This document shows, in pieces, positions 38,585 through 47,625 of a stretch of 64,000 nucleotides of DNA. Location: contig NZ_LMOL01000005.1 of the NCBI RefSeq assembly GCF_001424565.1, positions 492,336-556,335 of the forward strand, read 5' to 3'. The first letter of the stretch is position 1; every line of letters starts with the position of its first letter. Position numbers and translations under genes: made by a program. The notes below the pieces were generated by a model. The model made no database searches, had not been told where the DNA came from, and worked only from the letters and a program-made list of their open reading frames with translations. This DNA comes from Arthrobacter sp. Leaf141 (GTDB taxonomy: Bacteria > Actinomycetota > Actinomycetes > Actinomycetales > Micrococcaceae).

Positions 38585-41500
38585 ATGCCGGTATGGTCCA
38601 GGTCCCCACGTGTTAATGCAGAAAAGAAGGCAGAAGTGTCAGTTGGTCAAGGCCACCAGGAAGGCTCGGAAGAGCTGCGCAAATGGCTGTCCGGGCTTAA
38701 ACCCGTCACGGGTGCCGACACCATGCTGCGGTTCACCAAAACACCCGAAGGCTCCATTGACCTGACGCATGCACACCCGTCGGGGCTGGCCCAGCTGATG
38801 GCCGGCCGCAAGACCCGGCTGTCCACGCTCATCCGGGACCGGCAGCAGTACGTGGTGGCGGCGAGGGCTTCCCGGAACATCCGGTCCAAGATCTTTGAGC
38901 TGGCCAACGACCGCGGCATCGACGCCGGGTACCTGTCCGCCGGGACCGTGGTGTGGACGTCCGCCGTAGGTGGCAAACCCCAGCGGGTCTCCGCCCCGGT
39001 CATGCTCACGGCCATCTCCCTGACGGTCCGTCCGGGGGAGGACGACTTCGAACTTCAGTTGACCGAGCAGGCACACATCAACCCCGCCCTGGTACGGCAC
39101 CTGAAGAACGTCCACGGCATCGTCTTTGACGTCAACGCAGTCACCCGGCTTGCCTACAGCACCGCCCGGTTCGATCCGCAGCCGGTCCTGGACCGGCTGT
39201 CCACCCTGATCGCACCCATCCACGGTGCCGAGGCCCAGCACAACCTGCTGGTTTCCACCTTCGCCGACCTTTCCGGCAACCTCGATGACCCGTGGATCAA
39301 CGAATCGAACCCCCTCGTTGCAGCCCTGGCCGCGGCGTCCGGCGGGGATCGGGTGGACGTCGCAGCGCCCGATCCTTCCCGCTTCAGCCCCCTGGACGAG
39401 CGGGACCCCCAGGACGAACTGCTGCTCCTGGACGCGGACACGGACCAGCAGTATGTCCTGGACGCGGCCCGCGCCGGCGATTCCCTGGTGGTCAGCAGCC
39501 CGCCGGGAACCGGCCAGACACAGACAGCCATCAACACCATCGGCGCGCTGGTGGACGCCGGGAAGACAGTCCTGGTGGTGGGTGACCGCCGGGCCAGCCT
39601 CAGCGAGGCAGCCAGCCGGCTGGAGGATCTTGGCCTCGAATCCATCCTCTTCCAGCTCTCCGGAAACGTCACCGCCCAACAGCTCAAGGCCCAACTGGTC
39701 CGCGCCATCATGCGCAACGAAAAGTCGCTGGAACCGCAGTTGGGAAACCTGCACACCACGCTGGCCGAACACCGCCACGCCTTGATGGACCACGTGGCGT
39801 CCCTGCACAACGTGCGCGACCGCTGGGGCTGCTCGCCCTACCAGGCAATGCAGTCCCTGGCCGAGCTGACCTCCATCCACCCGGCGCCCGCCACCACCGT
39901 CCGGCTCAAGCGCAGCGTCCTGGACAGCATCCGCGACCGCGAGGAGCTGGCCGGCCGGCTGCGCCGGGCTGCTGAGCTGGGCAGCTTCAGCAAGGCATCC
40001 ACCACCAGCCCGTGGCACGGTGCGAAACTGCTGAACCGCAAGGAAACCGAGGAAGCCCAGGACCTGGTCCGTGCTGTGGCAAAGAGCCTGCCGGTCCTGC
40101 GGGAGCGGATGAACGCCGTCGCGGAACACGCCGAAATCCGGCTCGGGGAAACGTTCACGGAATGGGGCGAGCAGCTTGAGCTGCTCGTGGCCGTGCGCGG
40201 CAGCCTGGACAAGTTCACGCCGGACATCTTCGACCGGCCGGTCACTGACCTGATTTCCGCTACGGCGTCCTCGTCCTGGCGGCGTGAACGCGGCGTTGAT
40301 ATGGCCGCCATGCAGCGCTCCCGCCTCCGCCGCGTGGCCAAGGAGTACGTCCGGCCCGGAGTCCACATCTCCGACCTCCACACCTCCCTGGGCCTGGTCC
40401 AGGAGCAACGCGCCCTGTGGGCCGGCTATGCCACCACCCAGCGGCACCCGGCAGTGCCGTCCGGCCTGGCCGAACTGAACGTGATGTACCGCGACCTTGA
40501 CCGGCAGCTGACCCGGCTCGGGTTGGCGCTGCGTCACACCGCATCCGGCGGTGCCCTGCATGGTGTCCGCTACGGGGACCTGATGGAACGCCTTGAGCGG
40601 CTGGTGGCCGACACCGACACCCTGAAGACCCTGCCGGAGCGCACACTCCTGGTGGAGAACATGCGCGAGCATGGCCTCGGTGAACTCCTGGACGACCTCG
40701 CTGCCCGGGAAGTACCGGCTGGCTCCGTGGCCGCGGAACTTGAGCTGGCCTGGTGGCAGTCGGCTCTCGAAGCAATGATCAGCGGCGACGACTACCTGGC
40801 CATGTCAGACGGCGATGCCCTGCGCACGCTGGAAGCGGAATACCGGCTGGCCGATAACGCCCACGTGGCCAGCGGCGCTGCCCGGCTTCGCTGGGACCTG
40901 GCCGAAAACTGGCGAACCGCCATCGCAGAGAAGCCCCGCCAGGCTGATCTCCTGCGCAGCCTCCTTAAGGACGGCCGCGTCTCCCTGCCTGCGCTCACCG
41001 CACAGGCACCGGACCTGATCGGGAGGCTGGTGCCCGTTTGGTCCGTCAGCCCGTACCTGATGACAGGCCTGCTGCCCGCCGAACAGCGCTTTGACGCCGT
41101 GGTCATCCTCGACGCCGAGGCGACGTCCCTGCAGGCCGTGCTGCCGTCGATCGCCCGCGCCCGCCAGGTGATTGCCTTCGGCGACGCCAGGATCGCCAGC
41201 CCGCGGACCTTCACCGTGGGGGTCGAACGCCTGGCCCCGGGTGAGACCGCCCACCAGCGGGTGGAGAGCGCCTACAGCGCGCTGGCAGCTGTCCTGCCGG
41301 TATGGTCCCTGAACTTCGTTTACCGTGCAGTGGACGAGGACCTGGTCCTCCAGCTGAGCAAGAACTTCTACGATTCCGGCCTCCGCCGGCTGCCGGAGGG
41401 CCAGTCCGCAACCGGACTGGACCGCGCGTTGCTGGTGGAATACCTGCCGGACGGCACGGGGCTGCCCAGCGCCGACCACGAAGGCGTCGAATCCGTAGTG

Positions 41501-42877
41501 GCAGAGGTCAGCAGGGTGGTGGACCTGGTGTTTGAACACGCCCGCCTGCGTCCCCGCGTCTCCCTGGCCGTCGTCACAGCCAGCCTCCGGCACGCCGCCC
41601 GGATCGGCGAATCCATCAGGCTGCAGCTGCCCAACCACCCCGGCCTGGCCGGGTTCTTCGGCGCCGGCCCCGAATCCTTCCGGGTGGTCGACCTGGAACG
41701 CGCGCAGGGCCTGGTCCGTGACCATGTCATCTTCTCGCCGGGTTATGGCCGCACCCCGCATGGTCGGGCACTGCACAACTTCGGGCCGCTCTCTGCCGAT
41801 GGTGGCCGGGAGAAGTTCGCCCTGGCCATGACCCGCGCCCGGCAGTCCATGCACGTGCTGACCTGCTTCCGGCCCGAGGACCTGGACCACACCCGCCTTA
41901 CGCATGGGGCAGTGGACCTTTATTCGCTGCTGGACCGGGAGATTTCCGGCAACACGGATCTTGGCACGCCCGCCTCCCGGGCCGCGGCCAGCGAGCAGGC
42001 CCTCGGTGCAGACCCGCTGGTTGCAGACCTCGGAGACCGCCTGCGGGCCCGCGGCGCCAGGGTGTGGCACCAGTACGACGGCGCCATCGATGTGGTGGCC
42101 GCCGCTGATCCGCTGAGCACCATGGGCCAGGACGATTCCGCCCTGAACCGGCCGGTGGCGATTGAATCCGACGGCACCGGGCAGTACCGCAGCATGAGCG
42201 TCCGTGAACGGAGCCGGCTGCGGCCGGAGCTGCTGGAGCGCCTGGGCTGGCGGTACATGCCGCTGTGGACCATTGAAGTCTTCACAGACCCGTCCGCCTG
42301 CGCGGACAGGATCGCGGAATACCTGGGACTTGAGCGGATGGTCCTGCCCGCCCGGACAGATCATGCCACGGGCTTCCTGGACGACGACGTGGACCAGGCA
42401 CTGAACGGAATCGGCGCGGCAGGGCAGGCTGCCAGGCGGTCCGCCGCGGCCAGCCAGGAACGGGCCGCTGCTGCGGTTACCGTGAATGAGCCGGCTGCTG
42501 CTGCCCAGGAACCGGCCGCAGGCCCTGCAGCGGCTCCCGCCGCCGAAGCTGCGGACCTGCCGGACACCCGGAACCCCGGCGCCGGCGGCACTGAACCGGA
42601 CACAGACGACCTACGGGCCACCGGCCCGGGCAACGAGGAGGCGGGCACCATGGCCGCGAACGAAACGACAAATGCCGCCGCAGGAGAGCAGCCTGCCGGC
42701 AGCAGCACTGACCCGTCCACGGCCGCTGAACCGGCGGACACTCCGGCCAACGGCACTGCAGGGACCGCCGGCATCCTCCCCATCAAGGCGGCGGAGGACG
42801 ATCCCAAGGGCTGGGGCGACCGCGAGGACGACCACGATGCGTGGCTCAAGGAACAGAAGCCGCCGCACTGGGGCTGA
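38585..42877 (+). CDS. Giant SF1 helicase-like protein with degenerate ATPase motifs and REase-like C-terminus
   Basis: About 1430 aa. The architecture matches superfamily-1 (DUF4011-type) helicases fused to a Vsr/MTES_1575-type nuclease domain. The Walker A region reads PPGTGQTQTA, with Gln311 where the essential Lys should be. The Walker B region is VVILDAEATS (D843, A844 in place of DE). Later motifs survive: VDLERAQGLVRDHVIFSPGYG and ALAMTRARQ (motif VI, R1084/R1086). The nuclease-like domain (about 1140-1260) keeps D1169 (AIDVV) and E1194-S-D1196 (AIESDG). A low-complexity Ala/Pro/Thr tail ends in HDAWLKEQKPPHWG. TACTCT (38572-38577) lies seven bases before the ATG; an in-frame GTG at 38636 after AGAAGG is the alternative. 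Function unknown; relation to defence-type helicase-nucleases is inference. Confidence 0.8.
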   Translation: MPVWSRSPRVNAEKKAEVSVGQGHQEGSEELRKWLSGLKPVTGADTMLRFTKTPEGSIDLTHAHPSGLAQLMAGRKTRLSTLIRDRQQYVVAARASRNIRSKIFELANDRGIDAGYLSAGTVVWTSAVGGKPQRVSAPVMLTAISLTVRPGEDDFELQLTEQAHINPALVRHLKNVHGIVFDVNAVTRLAYSTARFDPQPVLDRLSTLIAPIHGAEAQHNLLVSTFADLSGNLDDPWINESNPLVAALAAASGGDRVDVAAPDPSRFSPLDERDPQDELLLLDADTDQQYVLDAARAGDSLVVSSPPGTGQTQTAINTIGALVDAGKTVLVVGDRRASLSEAASRLEDLGLESILFQLSGNVTAQQLKAQLVRAIMRNEKSLEPQLGNLHTTLAEHRHALMDHVASLHNVRDRWGCSPYQAMQSLAELTSIHPAPATTVRLKRSVLDSIRDREELAGRLRRAAELGSFSKASTTSPWHGAKLLNRKETEEAQDLVRAVAKSLPVLRERMNAVAEHAEIRLGETFTEWGEQLELLVAVRGSLDKFTPDIFDRPVTDLISATASSSWRRERGVDMAAMQRSRLRRVAKEYVRPGVHISDLHTSLGLVQEQRALWAGYATTQRHPAVPSGLAELNVMYRDLDRQLTRLGLALRHTASGGALHGVRYGDLMERLERLVADTDTLKTLPERTLLVENMREHGLGELLDDLAAREVPAGSVAAELELAWWQSALEAMISGDDYLAMSDGDALRTLEAEYRLADNAHVASGAARLRWDLAENWRTAIAEKPRQADLLRSLLKDGRVSLPALTAQAPDLIGRLVPVWSVSPYLMTGLLPAEQRFDAVVILDAEATSLQAVLPSIARARQVIAFGDARIASPRTFTVGVERLAPGETAHQRVESAYSALAAVLPVWSLNFVYRAVDEDLVLQLSKNFYDSGLRRLPEGQSATGLDRALLVEYLPDGTGLPSADHEGVESVVAEVSRVVDLVFEHARLRPRVSLAVVTASLRHAARIGESIRLQLPNHPGLAGFFGAGPESFRVVDLERAQGLVRDHVIFSPGYGRTPHGRALHNFGPLSADGGREKFALAMTRARQSMHVLTCFRPEDLDHTRLTHGAVDLYSLLDREISGNTDLGTPASRAAASEQALGADPLVADLGDRLRARGARVWHQYDGAIDVVAAADPLSTMGQDDSALNRPVAIESDGTGQYRSMSVRERSRLRPELLERLGWRYMPLWTIEVFTDPSACADRIAEYLGLERMVLPARTDHATGFLDDDVDQALNGIGAAGQAARRSAAASQERAAAAVTVNEPAAAAQEPAAGPAAAPAAEAADLPDTRNPGAGGTEPDTDDLRATGPGNEEAGTMAANETTNAAAGEQPAGSSTDPSTAAEPADTPANGTAGTAGILPIKAAEDDPKGWGDREDDHDAWLKEQKPPHWG

Positions 42878-42896
42878 TGGCAGCGGGCTGACGGCC

Positions 42897-42916
42897 GGCC
42901 CGCCCTAAGGCGGGCC
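42897..42916. terminator. Bidirectional hairpin between convergent genes
   Basis: GGCCCGCC, loop CTAA, GGCGGGCC; the loop includes the stop codon of the minus-strand gene. Confidence 0.65.
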
Positions 42917-43642
42917 AACAAGGACAAAAAACAGCCGGCCCCGCGTGGACGCCCCGGCCAGGCGCTCGGCTTGGCTGCTGTCGGCAGCAACCACCAGCAG
43001 GCCCTCGGTCTCAGCCGTGCCAAGCCACTGGCCGTCCTGGGCGCCCTTGCCGGAGGTCCACAGGACCGGGACTCCCTTGGCAAGGACTTCTGAGGGTGCC
43101 AGGGGTTCGAAGCCGTCCGAGGGCGTGAGCACCACGTTCACCAGTTGGCCCGGCGCCACCAGCTGGATCGAGGACGGATCGGCCATCCGGAGCGGGACGG
43201 CCGCCGACCCGGGAGTTGTCCCAGCCAGGAGGCCCGGGCCCACCAGCAGCGTGTCCGCCAGCGGTTGGCCCTTGCGCACTGGGGCTGCCAGCTGCATGCC
43301 CGTCACCTGGCCGGGGTCCTGCAGGAAACCGGAAGCGAGCAGGCCGGGAGGCACCATCAGCTCAGCTAGGTCCGACGCCTGCAGCGCCGTCCCCGCCGGA
43401 AGGTCACGTGCCGCCGCCAGGACCCCGGCCAACGCGGGCGGGGCGGGAGTGAGCCGGTGGACAGTGATGGCGGCGGCGGCGCACAGGAGCAGGGCAACGG
43501 CCAGCCTACGGTTGCGTCCCAGCCAGGCCCCGAAACGCCGGGTGGCCCTTGACCGGTTGCTCCAGCCGCCGCGGCCTGAACTGCCGTGGACGCGTTGTCC
43601 AGGAATGTTGCCGCGGCGCTGGCGGTAGGGGGAAGCGGGCAT
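42905..43642 (-). CDS. SAF-domain protein (CpaB/RcpC-like)
   Basis: 245 aa: a basic N-terminus, one membrane helix (RLAVALLLCAAAAITVHRL near residues 45-63), then an SAF domain (VLAAARDLPAGTALQASDLA) and a second beta-rich part. This is the layout of CpaB/RcpC, the periplasmic assembly protein of Flp pili, but no other tad/cpa genes are close, so a link to pili is only suggested. TACGGT lies five bases before the ATG, near the leaderless spacing. Confidence 0.75.
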   Translation of the reverse strand: MPASPYRQRRGNIPGQRVHGSSGRGGWSNRSRATRRFGAWLGRNRRLAVALLLCAAAAITVHRLTPAPPALAGVLAAARDLPAGTALQASDLAELMVPPGLLASGFLQDPGQVTGMQLAAPVRKGQPLADTLLVGPGLLAGTTPGSAAVPLRMADPSSIQLVAPGQLVNVVLTPSDGFEPLAPSEVLAKGVPVLWTSGKGAQDGQWLGTAETEGLLVVAADSSQAERLAGASTRGRLFFVLVGPP

Positions 43643-43786
43643 GCTTCACCGTAGGCGCGACGAAACCCCGCATGACACAGGGGCAGCTGCTATGTGGACA
43701 AAGCCGGGTCAAGCACAGGTGCGCACCGGCACAAAGCCGGGACCGCCGTCGTACCCCCTGCTCAGGCGGGTGGACCCGGCGGGGTG

Positions 43787-44059
43787 CTAGCTGGCTTTGG
43801 CGGCCGCAGCCGGGGCGGCTGCAGGTGCGGCAGCAGCAGCGGCGGGGGCCGAAGGCGCAGGCGAGACGGTGCTTCCCTTGGCGTCACGGGAATCCGTGCG
43901 GTAGAACCCGGAGCCCTTGAAGACCACACCAACGCTGTTGAACTTCTTGCGCAGGTTTCCCCCGCACTCGGGGCACGTGGTCAGGGTGCTGTCGGTGAAC
44001 GACTGCACGATGTCGAAGACGTGGCCGCAGTCCTTGCAGGCATAGGCATAGGTTGGCAC
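43787..44059 (-). CDS. FmdB-family zinc ribbon protein
   Basis: 90-aa protein: PTYAYACKDCGHVFDIVQSF and TTCPECGGNLRKKF give two CxxC pairs of a zinc ribbon, followed by the FKGSGFYRTDSR end of the family. The last 25 residues are almost entirely Ala and Pro. A regulatory role was proposed for FmdB itself; here it is unknown. GTG start with GAGGAGGAGCACCA upstream. Downstream of the 5-FTCL gene on the same strand. Confidence 0.88.
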   Translation of the reverse strand: MPTYAYACKDCGHVFDIVQSFTDSTLTTCPECGGNLRKKFNSVGVVFKGSGFYRTDSRDAKGSTVSPAPSAPAAAAAAPAAAPAAAAKAS

Positions 44060-44175
44060 TGGTGCTCCTCCTCTTGGGCAAAGGGAAGGTCCCGTGCTGC
44101 CGATTGGTGTTCCATTAGCAGTCGCAGGGCCTGAGTGCCAATTCTAGCATTCCAGCCGGCGGCTTCAGTGCTGGG

Positions 44176-44796
44176 TCAATCCTGGCGGGAGAGGCGCTGG
44201 AAGCCGGACGGGGTCAGGACTGCGGGGATAGGCCTGTCGAAGGGTTCTGCAGGAATGCTTCCGGCGGGGAGGATCTCGTCGTCGAAAACCACTGCTGTGC
44301 GGGGGATGTGGCGGTCTGCTGCCGCCAGGTGGGACTGGAACACGTCGTAATATCCGCCGCCCTGGCCCAGGCGGTTCCCATCGCGGTCCACAGCGGTGGC
44401 CGGCAGGAACAGCAGGGCAGCCTGCCCTGCAACCGTTGTCGGGTGCCTTGGGCCTGTGGGCTCCAGCAGGGGAGCAAACTTGCTTCGTTCGAACTGCACC
44501 CCCGGCCGCCAGTCCACCCAGCTCAGCTCGCGTTCGGCTTCGCACACGGGGAGCAGCACGCGGTGGCCAGCTGCATGGAGGGCCTGGATCAAGGGCAAGG
44601 TGGGCGGCTCCGTCCCCACGCTGAGATAGGCGCAAACGGTTTCCCGACGGCCGCCGAGGATGGCGTCGGCCCAGTCCAGGCCGTGCAGGGCGAGGCCGGC
44701 TCCGGCAGCTGCGAGACCCTCGGCGCTGCGGGTGGAGCGCCGCCGCCGGTGCTCAGTCCGGAGGTTCTCCTTCGCCGTGGCGTTTTCATCGCTCAT
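44176..44796 (-). CDS. 5-formyltetrahydrofolate cyclo-ligase
   Basis: ATP-dependent conversion of 5-formyl-THF to 5,10-methenyl-THF, 206 aa. The family C-terminal motif RLGQGGGYYDVF is present, as are the N-terminal basic helix (LRTEHRRRRSTRS) and AYLSVGTEPPT. ATG start with AAGGATGTCACC. It is divergent from galU with 110 bp between; this pairing is widespread in Actinobacteria. Confidence 0.92.
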   Translation of the reverse strand: MSDENATAKENLRTEHRRRRSTRSAEGLAAAGAGLALHGLDWADAILGGRRETVCAYLSVGTEPPTLPLIQALHAAGHRVLLPVCEAERELSWVDWRPGVQFERSKFAPLLEPTGPRHPTTVAGQAALLFLPATAVDRDGNRLGQGGGYYDVFQSHLAAADRHIPRTAVVFDDEILPAGSIPAEPFDRPIPAVLTPSGFQRLSRQD

Positions 44797-44906
44797 GGTG
44801 ACATCCTTGGAAGCCGGTGTCGGCGGGCCGGGCCGCGATGTTTCCGCGGTGCAGGCAACGCCTGTGCTGATTACTGAATGGTTGACGCTGAGGTTAGATT
44901 AGTCCC

Positions 44907-45812
44907 GTGACTACCAGTAACCCCAGAGTGCGCAAAGCCGTTATCCCCGCCGCCGGGCTGGGGACCAGGTTCCTTCCCGCCACGAAGGCCATGCCCAAGG
45001 AAATGCTTCCTGTGGTGGACAAGCCTGCCATCCAGTATGTGGTGGAGGAAGCCGTGCACGTGGGGCTGCACGACATCCTTATGATTACGGGGCGCAACAA
45101 GCGCGCCCTGGAAGACCACTTTGACCGCGTGCCGGCCCTGGAATCAACCCTGGCCGAAAAAGGGGATACCCGGAAACTCGCCTCGATCCAGGCGGCCAGC
45201 AACCTGGGGGACATCCACTACGTCCGCCAGGGTGACCCCAACGGGCTGGGCCACGCCGTCCTGCGCGCCAGGCAGCACGTGGGCAACGAACCTTTCGCCG
45301 TGCTCCTGGGCGATGACCTCATCGATGCCCGCGACGAACTCCTTGCCACCATGATTGACGTCCAGGCCAAAACCGGCGGGTCCGTCGTAGCACTCATTGA
45401 AGTTGAACCGTCGCAGATCAGTGCCTATGGCTGCGCCGACATCGAGGCGGTTGCAGGAGAGGACTACGTCCGCGTCAACCGGCTTGTGGAGAAGCCCAGC
45501 GTGGAGGAAGCGCCGTCAAACCTGGCCGTCATTGGCCGCTACGTGCTGCACCCCGCTGTGTTCGGCGTCCTTGAAAAGACGGGACCGGGCCGTGGCGGTG
45601 AAATCCAGCTGACGGATGCGCTGCAGGAACTGGCCACAGTTGAAGGCGAGGGACACGGTGTTTACGGCGTGGTGTTCCGCGGCCGCCGCTATGACACCGG
45701 CGACAAGCTGAGCTACCTGAAAGCCTGCATCCAGCTCGCCATTGACAGTGAAGACCTTGGCTCCGGCCTGCGCGACTGGCTGCCGGGCTTCACTGCCGGG
45801 CTGTCCAAGTAG
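44907..45812 (+). CDS. galU: UTP--glucose-1-phosphate uridylyltransferase
   Basis: Makes UDP-glucose from UTP and glucose 1-phosphate. 301 aa, family length. The nucleotide loop PAAGLGTRFLPATKAMPKEM is at residues 13-32, and VEKPSVEEAPSNLAVIGRYV follows in the sugar-binding half. TAGATT (44895-44900) is six bases before the GTG start, indicating a leaderless mRNA. The acetyltransferase gene starts 6 bp after the stop, so they are co-transcribed. Confidence 0.95.
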   Translation: MTTSNPRVRKAVIPAAGLGTRFLPATKAMPKEMLPVVDKPAIQYVVEEAVHVGLHDILMITGRNKRALEDHFDRVPALESTLAEKGDTRKLASIQAASNLGDIHYVRQGDPNGLGHAVLRARQHVGNEPFAVLLGDDLIDARDELLATMIDVQAKTGGSVVALIEVEPSQISAYGCADIEAVAGEDYVRVNRLVEKPSVEEAPSNLAVIGRYVLHPAVFGVLEKTGPGRGGEIQLTDALQELATVEGEGHGVYGVVFRGRRYDTGDKLSYLKACIQLAIDSEDLGSGLRDWLPGFTAGLSK

Positions 45813-45817
45813 CACCC

Positions 45818-46438
45818 ATGCGGCTGGGCCCCATCTGGCCGGTAACGCTGGAGTGCGACGACCTGGTCCTTCGTCCCATCCGGTACCGGGACAAGAAGGA
45901 ATGGACTGCCGTCAGGGGGCGCAACAGCGAATGGCTGGCCCCGTGGGAGGCGTCCAACCCCGCACCCGGTGGGGGGTTGCCTGACTACCGCCAGATGGTG
46001 CGGTCCCTGAACTCGCAGGCGGCGGCGGCAACGGCTTTGCCGTTTGTGATCGCTGAGCGCAGCGTGCCCGGCGGCCCCGCGGCCATCGTGGGCCAGTTGA
46101 CGGTGTCTTCGATTGTGTGGGGTTCAGCCATGATGGCCACGTTGGGGTACTGGGTTGACCAGGACCGGGCGGGGCGGGGGTTCGCACCGACAGCGGTGGC
46201 GCTGGCCACCGACCATTGCTTCCGCACCCTGGGGCTGCACCGGATGGAGATCAATATCCGGCCCGAAAACGGACCAAGCCTGCGGGTGGTGGAGAAGCTG
46301 GGATTCCGTGACGAAGGCTACCGGCCCCGCTACCTCCACATCAACGGTGAATGGGCTGATCACCGCACGTTTGCGCTTACATCAGAAGAGGTCCCTGAGG
46401 GGTTGCTGCACCGGTGGCTGACGACCCGTACGTCATAA
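45818..46438 (+). CDS. GNAT acetyltransferase, RimJ/RimL type
   Basis: 206 aa. Starts with the RimJ-type strand LECDDLVLRPIRYRDKKEW; motif A is YWVDQDRAGRGFAPTAVALATDHCF with the following HRMEINIRPENGPSLRVVEKLGF. It probably acetylates a ribosomal or other protein N-terminus. It follows galU closely, the position of rimJ in related Actinobacteria. Confidence 0.85.
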   Translation: MRLGPIWPVTLECDDLVLRPIRYRDKKEWTAVRGRNSEWLAPWEASNPAPGGGLPDYRQMVRSLNSQAAAATALPFVIAERSVPGGPAAIVGQLTVSSIVWGSAMMATLGYWVDQDRAGRGFAPTAVALATDHCFRTLGLHRMEINIRPENGPSLRVVEKLGFRDEGYRPRYLHINGEWADHRTFALTSEEVPEGLLHRWLTTRTS

Positions 46439-46519
46439 ATCCAGTGATTTGCCAGCCGGACCACGACACACCGCGGCCAATGCGGCGGCAGCCGCCGTGA
46501 TGCTCATACGGTTTTGAGT

Positions 46520-47431
46520 GTGGACTTCCCCCTTAGCAGCTCAGTGATCCTTGTGGTTGCCGTTGTGCTCTGGATTGTATGGGTTGCCCCTTATGTCCTT
46601 AGGAACCGGCGCAGCCAGTTCCTGCCCGCTGGCGAGATGCCGGTGGACACCCCCCACGAGGAGCTGCCTGACCCCACTGCGGGCCTGGCTCTGAACGTTG
46701 CCGCCCGGCAGGAGAAAGCAATGGATACCAGGAAGAGCGCCGGCCCCGGAGCAGGCGCGCCGCCCACCGGCCAGTTCCGGATCCGTTACGGCCGCACAGC
46801 TTTGGCGCTGGGTGGCCTGCTGGCGCTGCTGACCGCTTTTGTCTCCGGCGTTCTGCTGCCTTTCGGAGTTGGGTCGCCGGCCTTGCCCCTGTCCTGCCTT
46901 GCCTTGACCGTCCTGGCCGTGGTGGTCCTGCGCCGGTTGGCGCTTCGGGACCGGGCTGCCAGGGTTGATGCCGCCTTCCGCGACGCCATGGGCCCGGCTC
47001 CGCATCGCGTTGAACCTGCCAGCCGCCCCGCCACGCCCGACGCCGGCCCGGCGCCCCGGGAGGACCCCCCTTTTGACGCGGAAGCCGACAGCGGGGCCAC
47101 CAAGCCGCTGACGGCTGCGGAACTCCGCGAAGCTGCCCTCGCCGTTGCTGTGGCCGCCGGAGATGCCAGCGCCATCATCGCCCCTGCAGGGCCAGCCAAC
47201 ACCCCGTGGGAGCCCGTGGAGGTTCCCAAGCCCGTCTACGTCGAGGCTGCCAAGGCGGAACGCCCGGCTCCCGCACCGCTGGAACTTCCCGAAGCGCCCA
47301 AGGCAGCCGGCAAGCCGTCCCTCCGCCAGGGTGCGGAAGCCCAGGCGTCCGCCGCTGACGCCGCGCAGCCGGCGAAGGCACAGGGCGCCCTGGGCAATCT
47401 CGACGACGTCCTGCAGCGCCGCCGCGCCTAG
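46520..47431 (+). CDS. SepX/GlpR-like divisome membrane protein
   Basis: About 303 aa. One N-terminal helix (VILVVAVVLWIVWVAPYVL) followed by an RNRR basic patch, then two more helices at about residues 95-135 and an Ala/Pro-rich cytosolic end finishing GALGNLDDVLQRRRA. The helix plus WVAPYVLRNRR start and the location after galU-rimJ match the SepX/GlpR family of actinobacterial cell-division and polar-growth proteins. The GTG at 46520 is chosen because TACGGT (46507-46512) is seven bases upstream; a TTG two codons earlier is possible. The moeA/glp gene often found in this cluster is missing. Confidence 0.7.
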   Translation: MDFPLSSSVILVVAVVLWIVWVAPYVLRNRRSQFLPAGEMPVDTPHEELPDPTAGLALNVAARQEKAMDTRKSAGPGAGAPPTGQFRIRYGRTALALGGLLALLTAFVSGVLLPFGVGSPALPLSCLALTVLAVVVLRRLALRDRAARVDAAFRDAMGPAPHRVEPASRPATPDAGPAPREDPPFDAEADSGATKPLTAAELREAALAVAVAAGDASAIIAPAGPANTPWEPVEVPKPVYVEAAKAERPAPAPLELPEAPKAAGKPSLRQGAEAQASAADAAQPAKAQGALGNLDDVLQRRRA

Positions 47432-47552
47432 CAGTTCCGCAGTGCGCCGGGAATCCCGTGGCCGGCCGGTGCGCCGGTTTGGCATTCGGCCGGGAAAATT
47501 TATAGCCTAGAGTCACCGGTTCCGCAGCGGCAGTTGGATTGCGGCAATATCC

Positions 47553-47625
47553 GGGGCTATAGCTCAGTTGGTAGAGCGCTTCGTTCGCATCGAAGAGGTC
47601 AGGAGTTCGAATCTCCTTAGCTCCA
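47553..47625 (+). tRNA. tRNA-Ala (CGC)
   Basis: Cloverleaf reads directly: acceptor GGGGCTA / TAGCTCC (one G-T pair), D arm GCTCAGTTGGTAGAGC, anticodon stem CTTCG / CGAAG with loop TTCGCAT (anticodon CGC), T arm AGGAG-TTCGAAT-CTCCT, discriminator A. CCA is not encoded. Confidence 0.93.
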
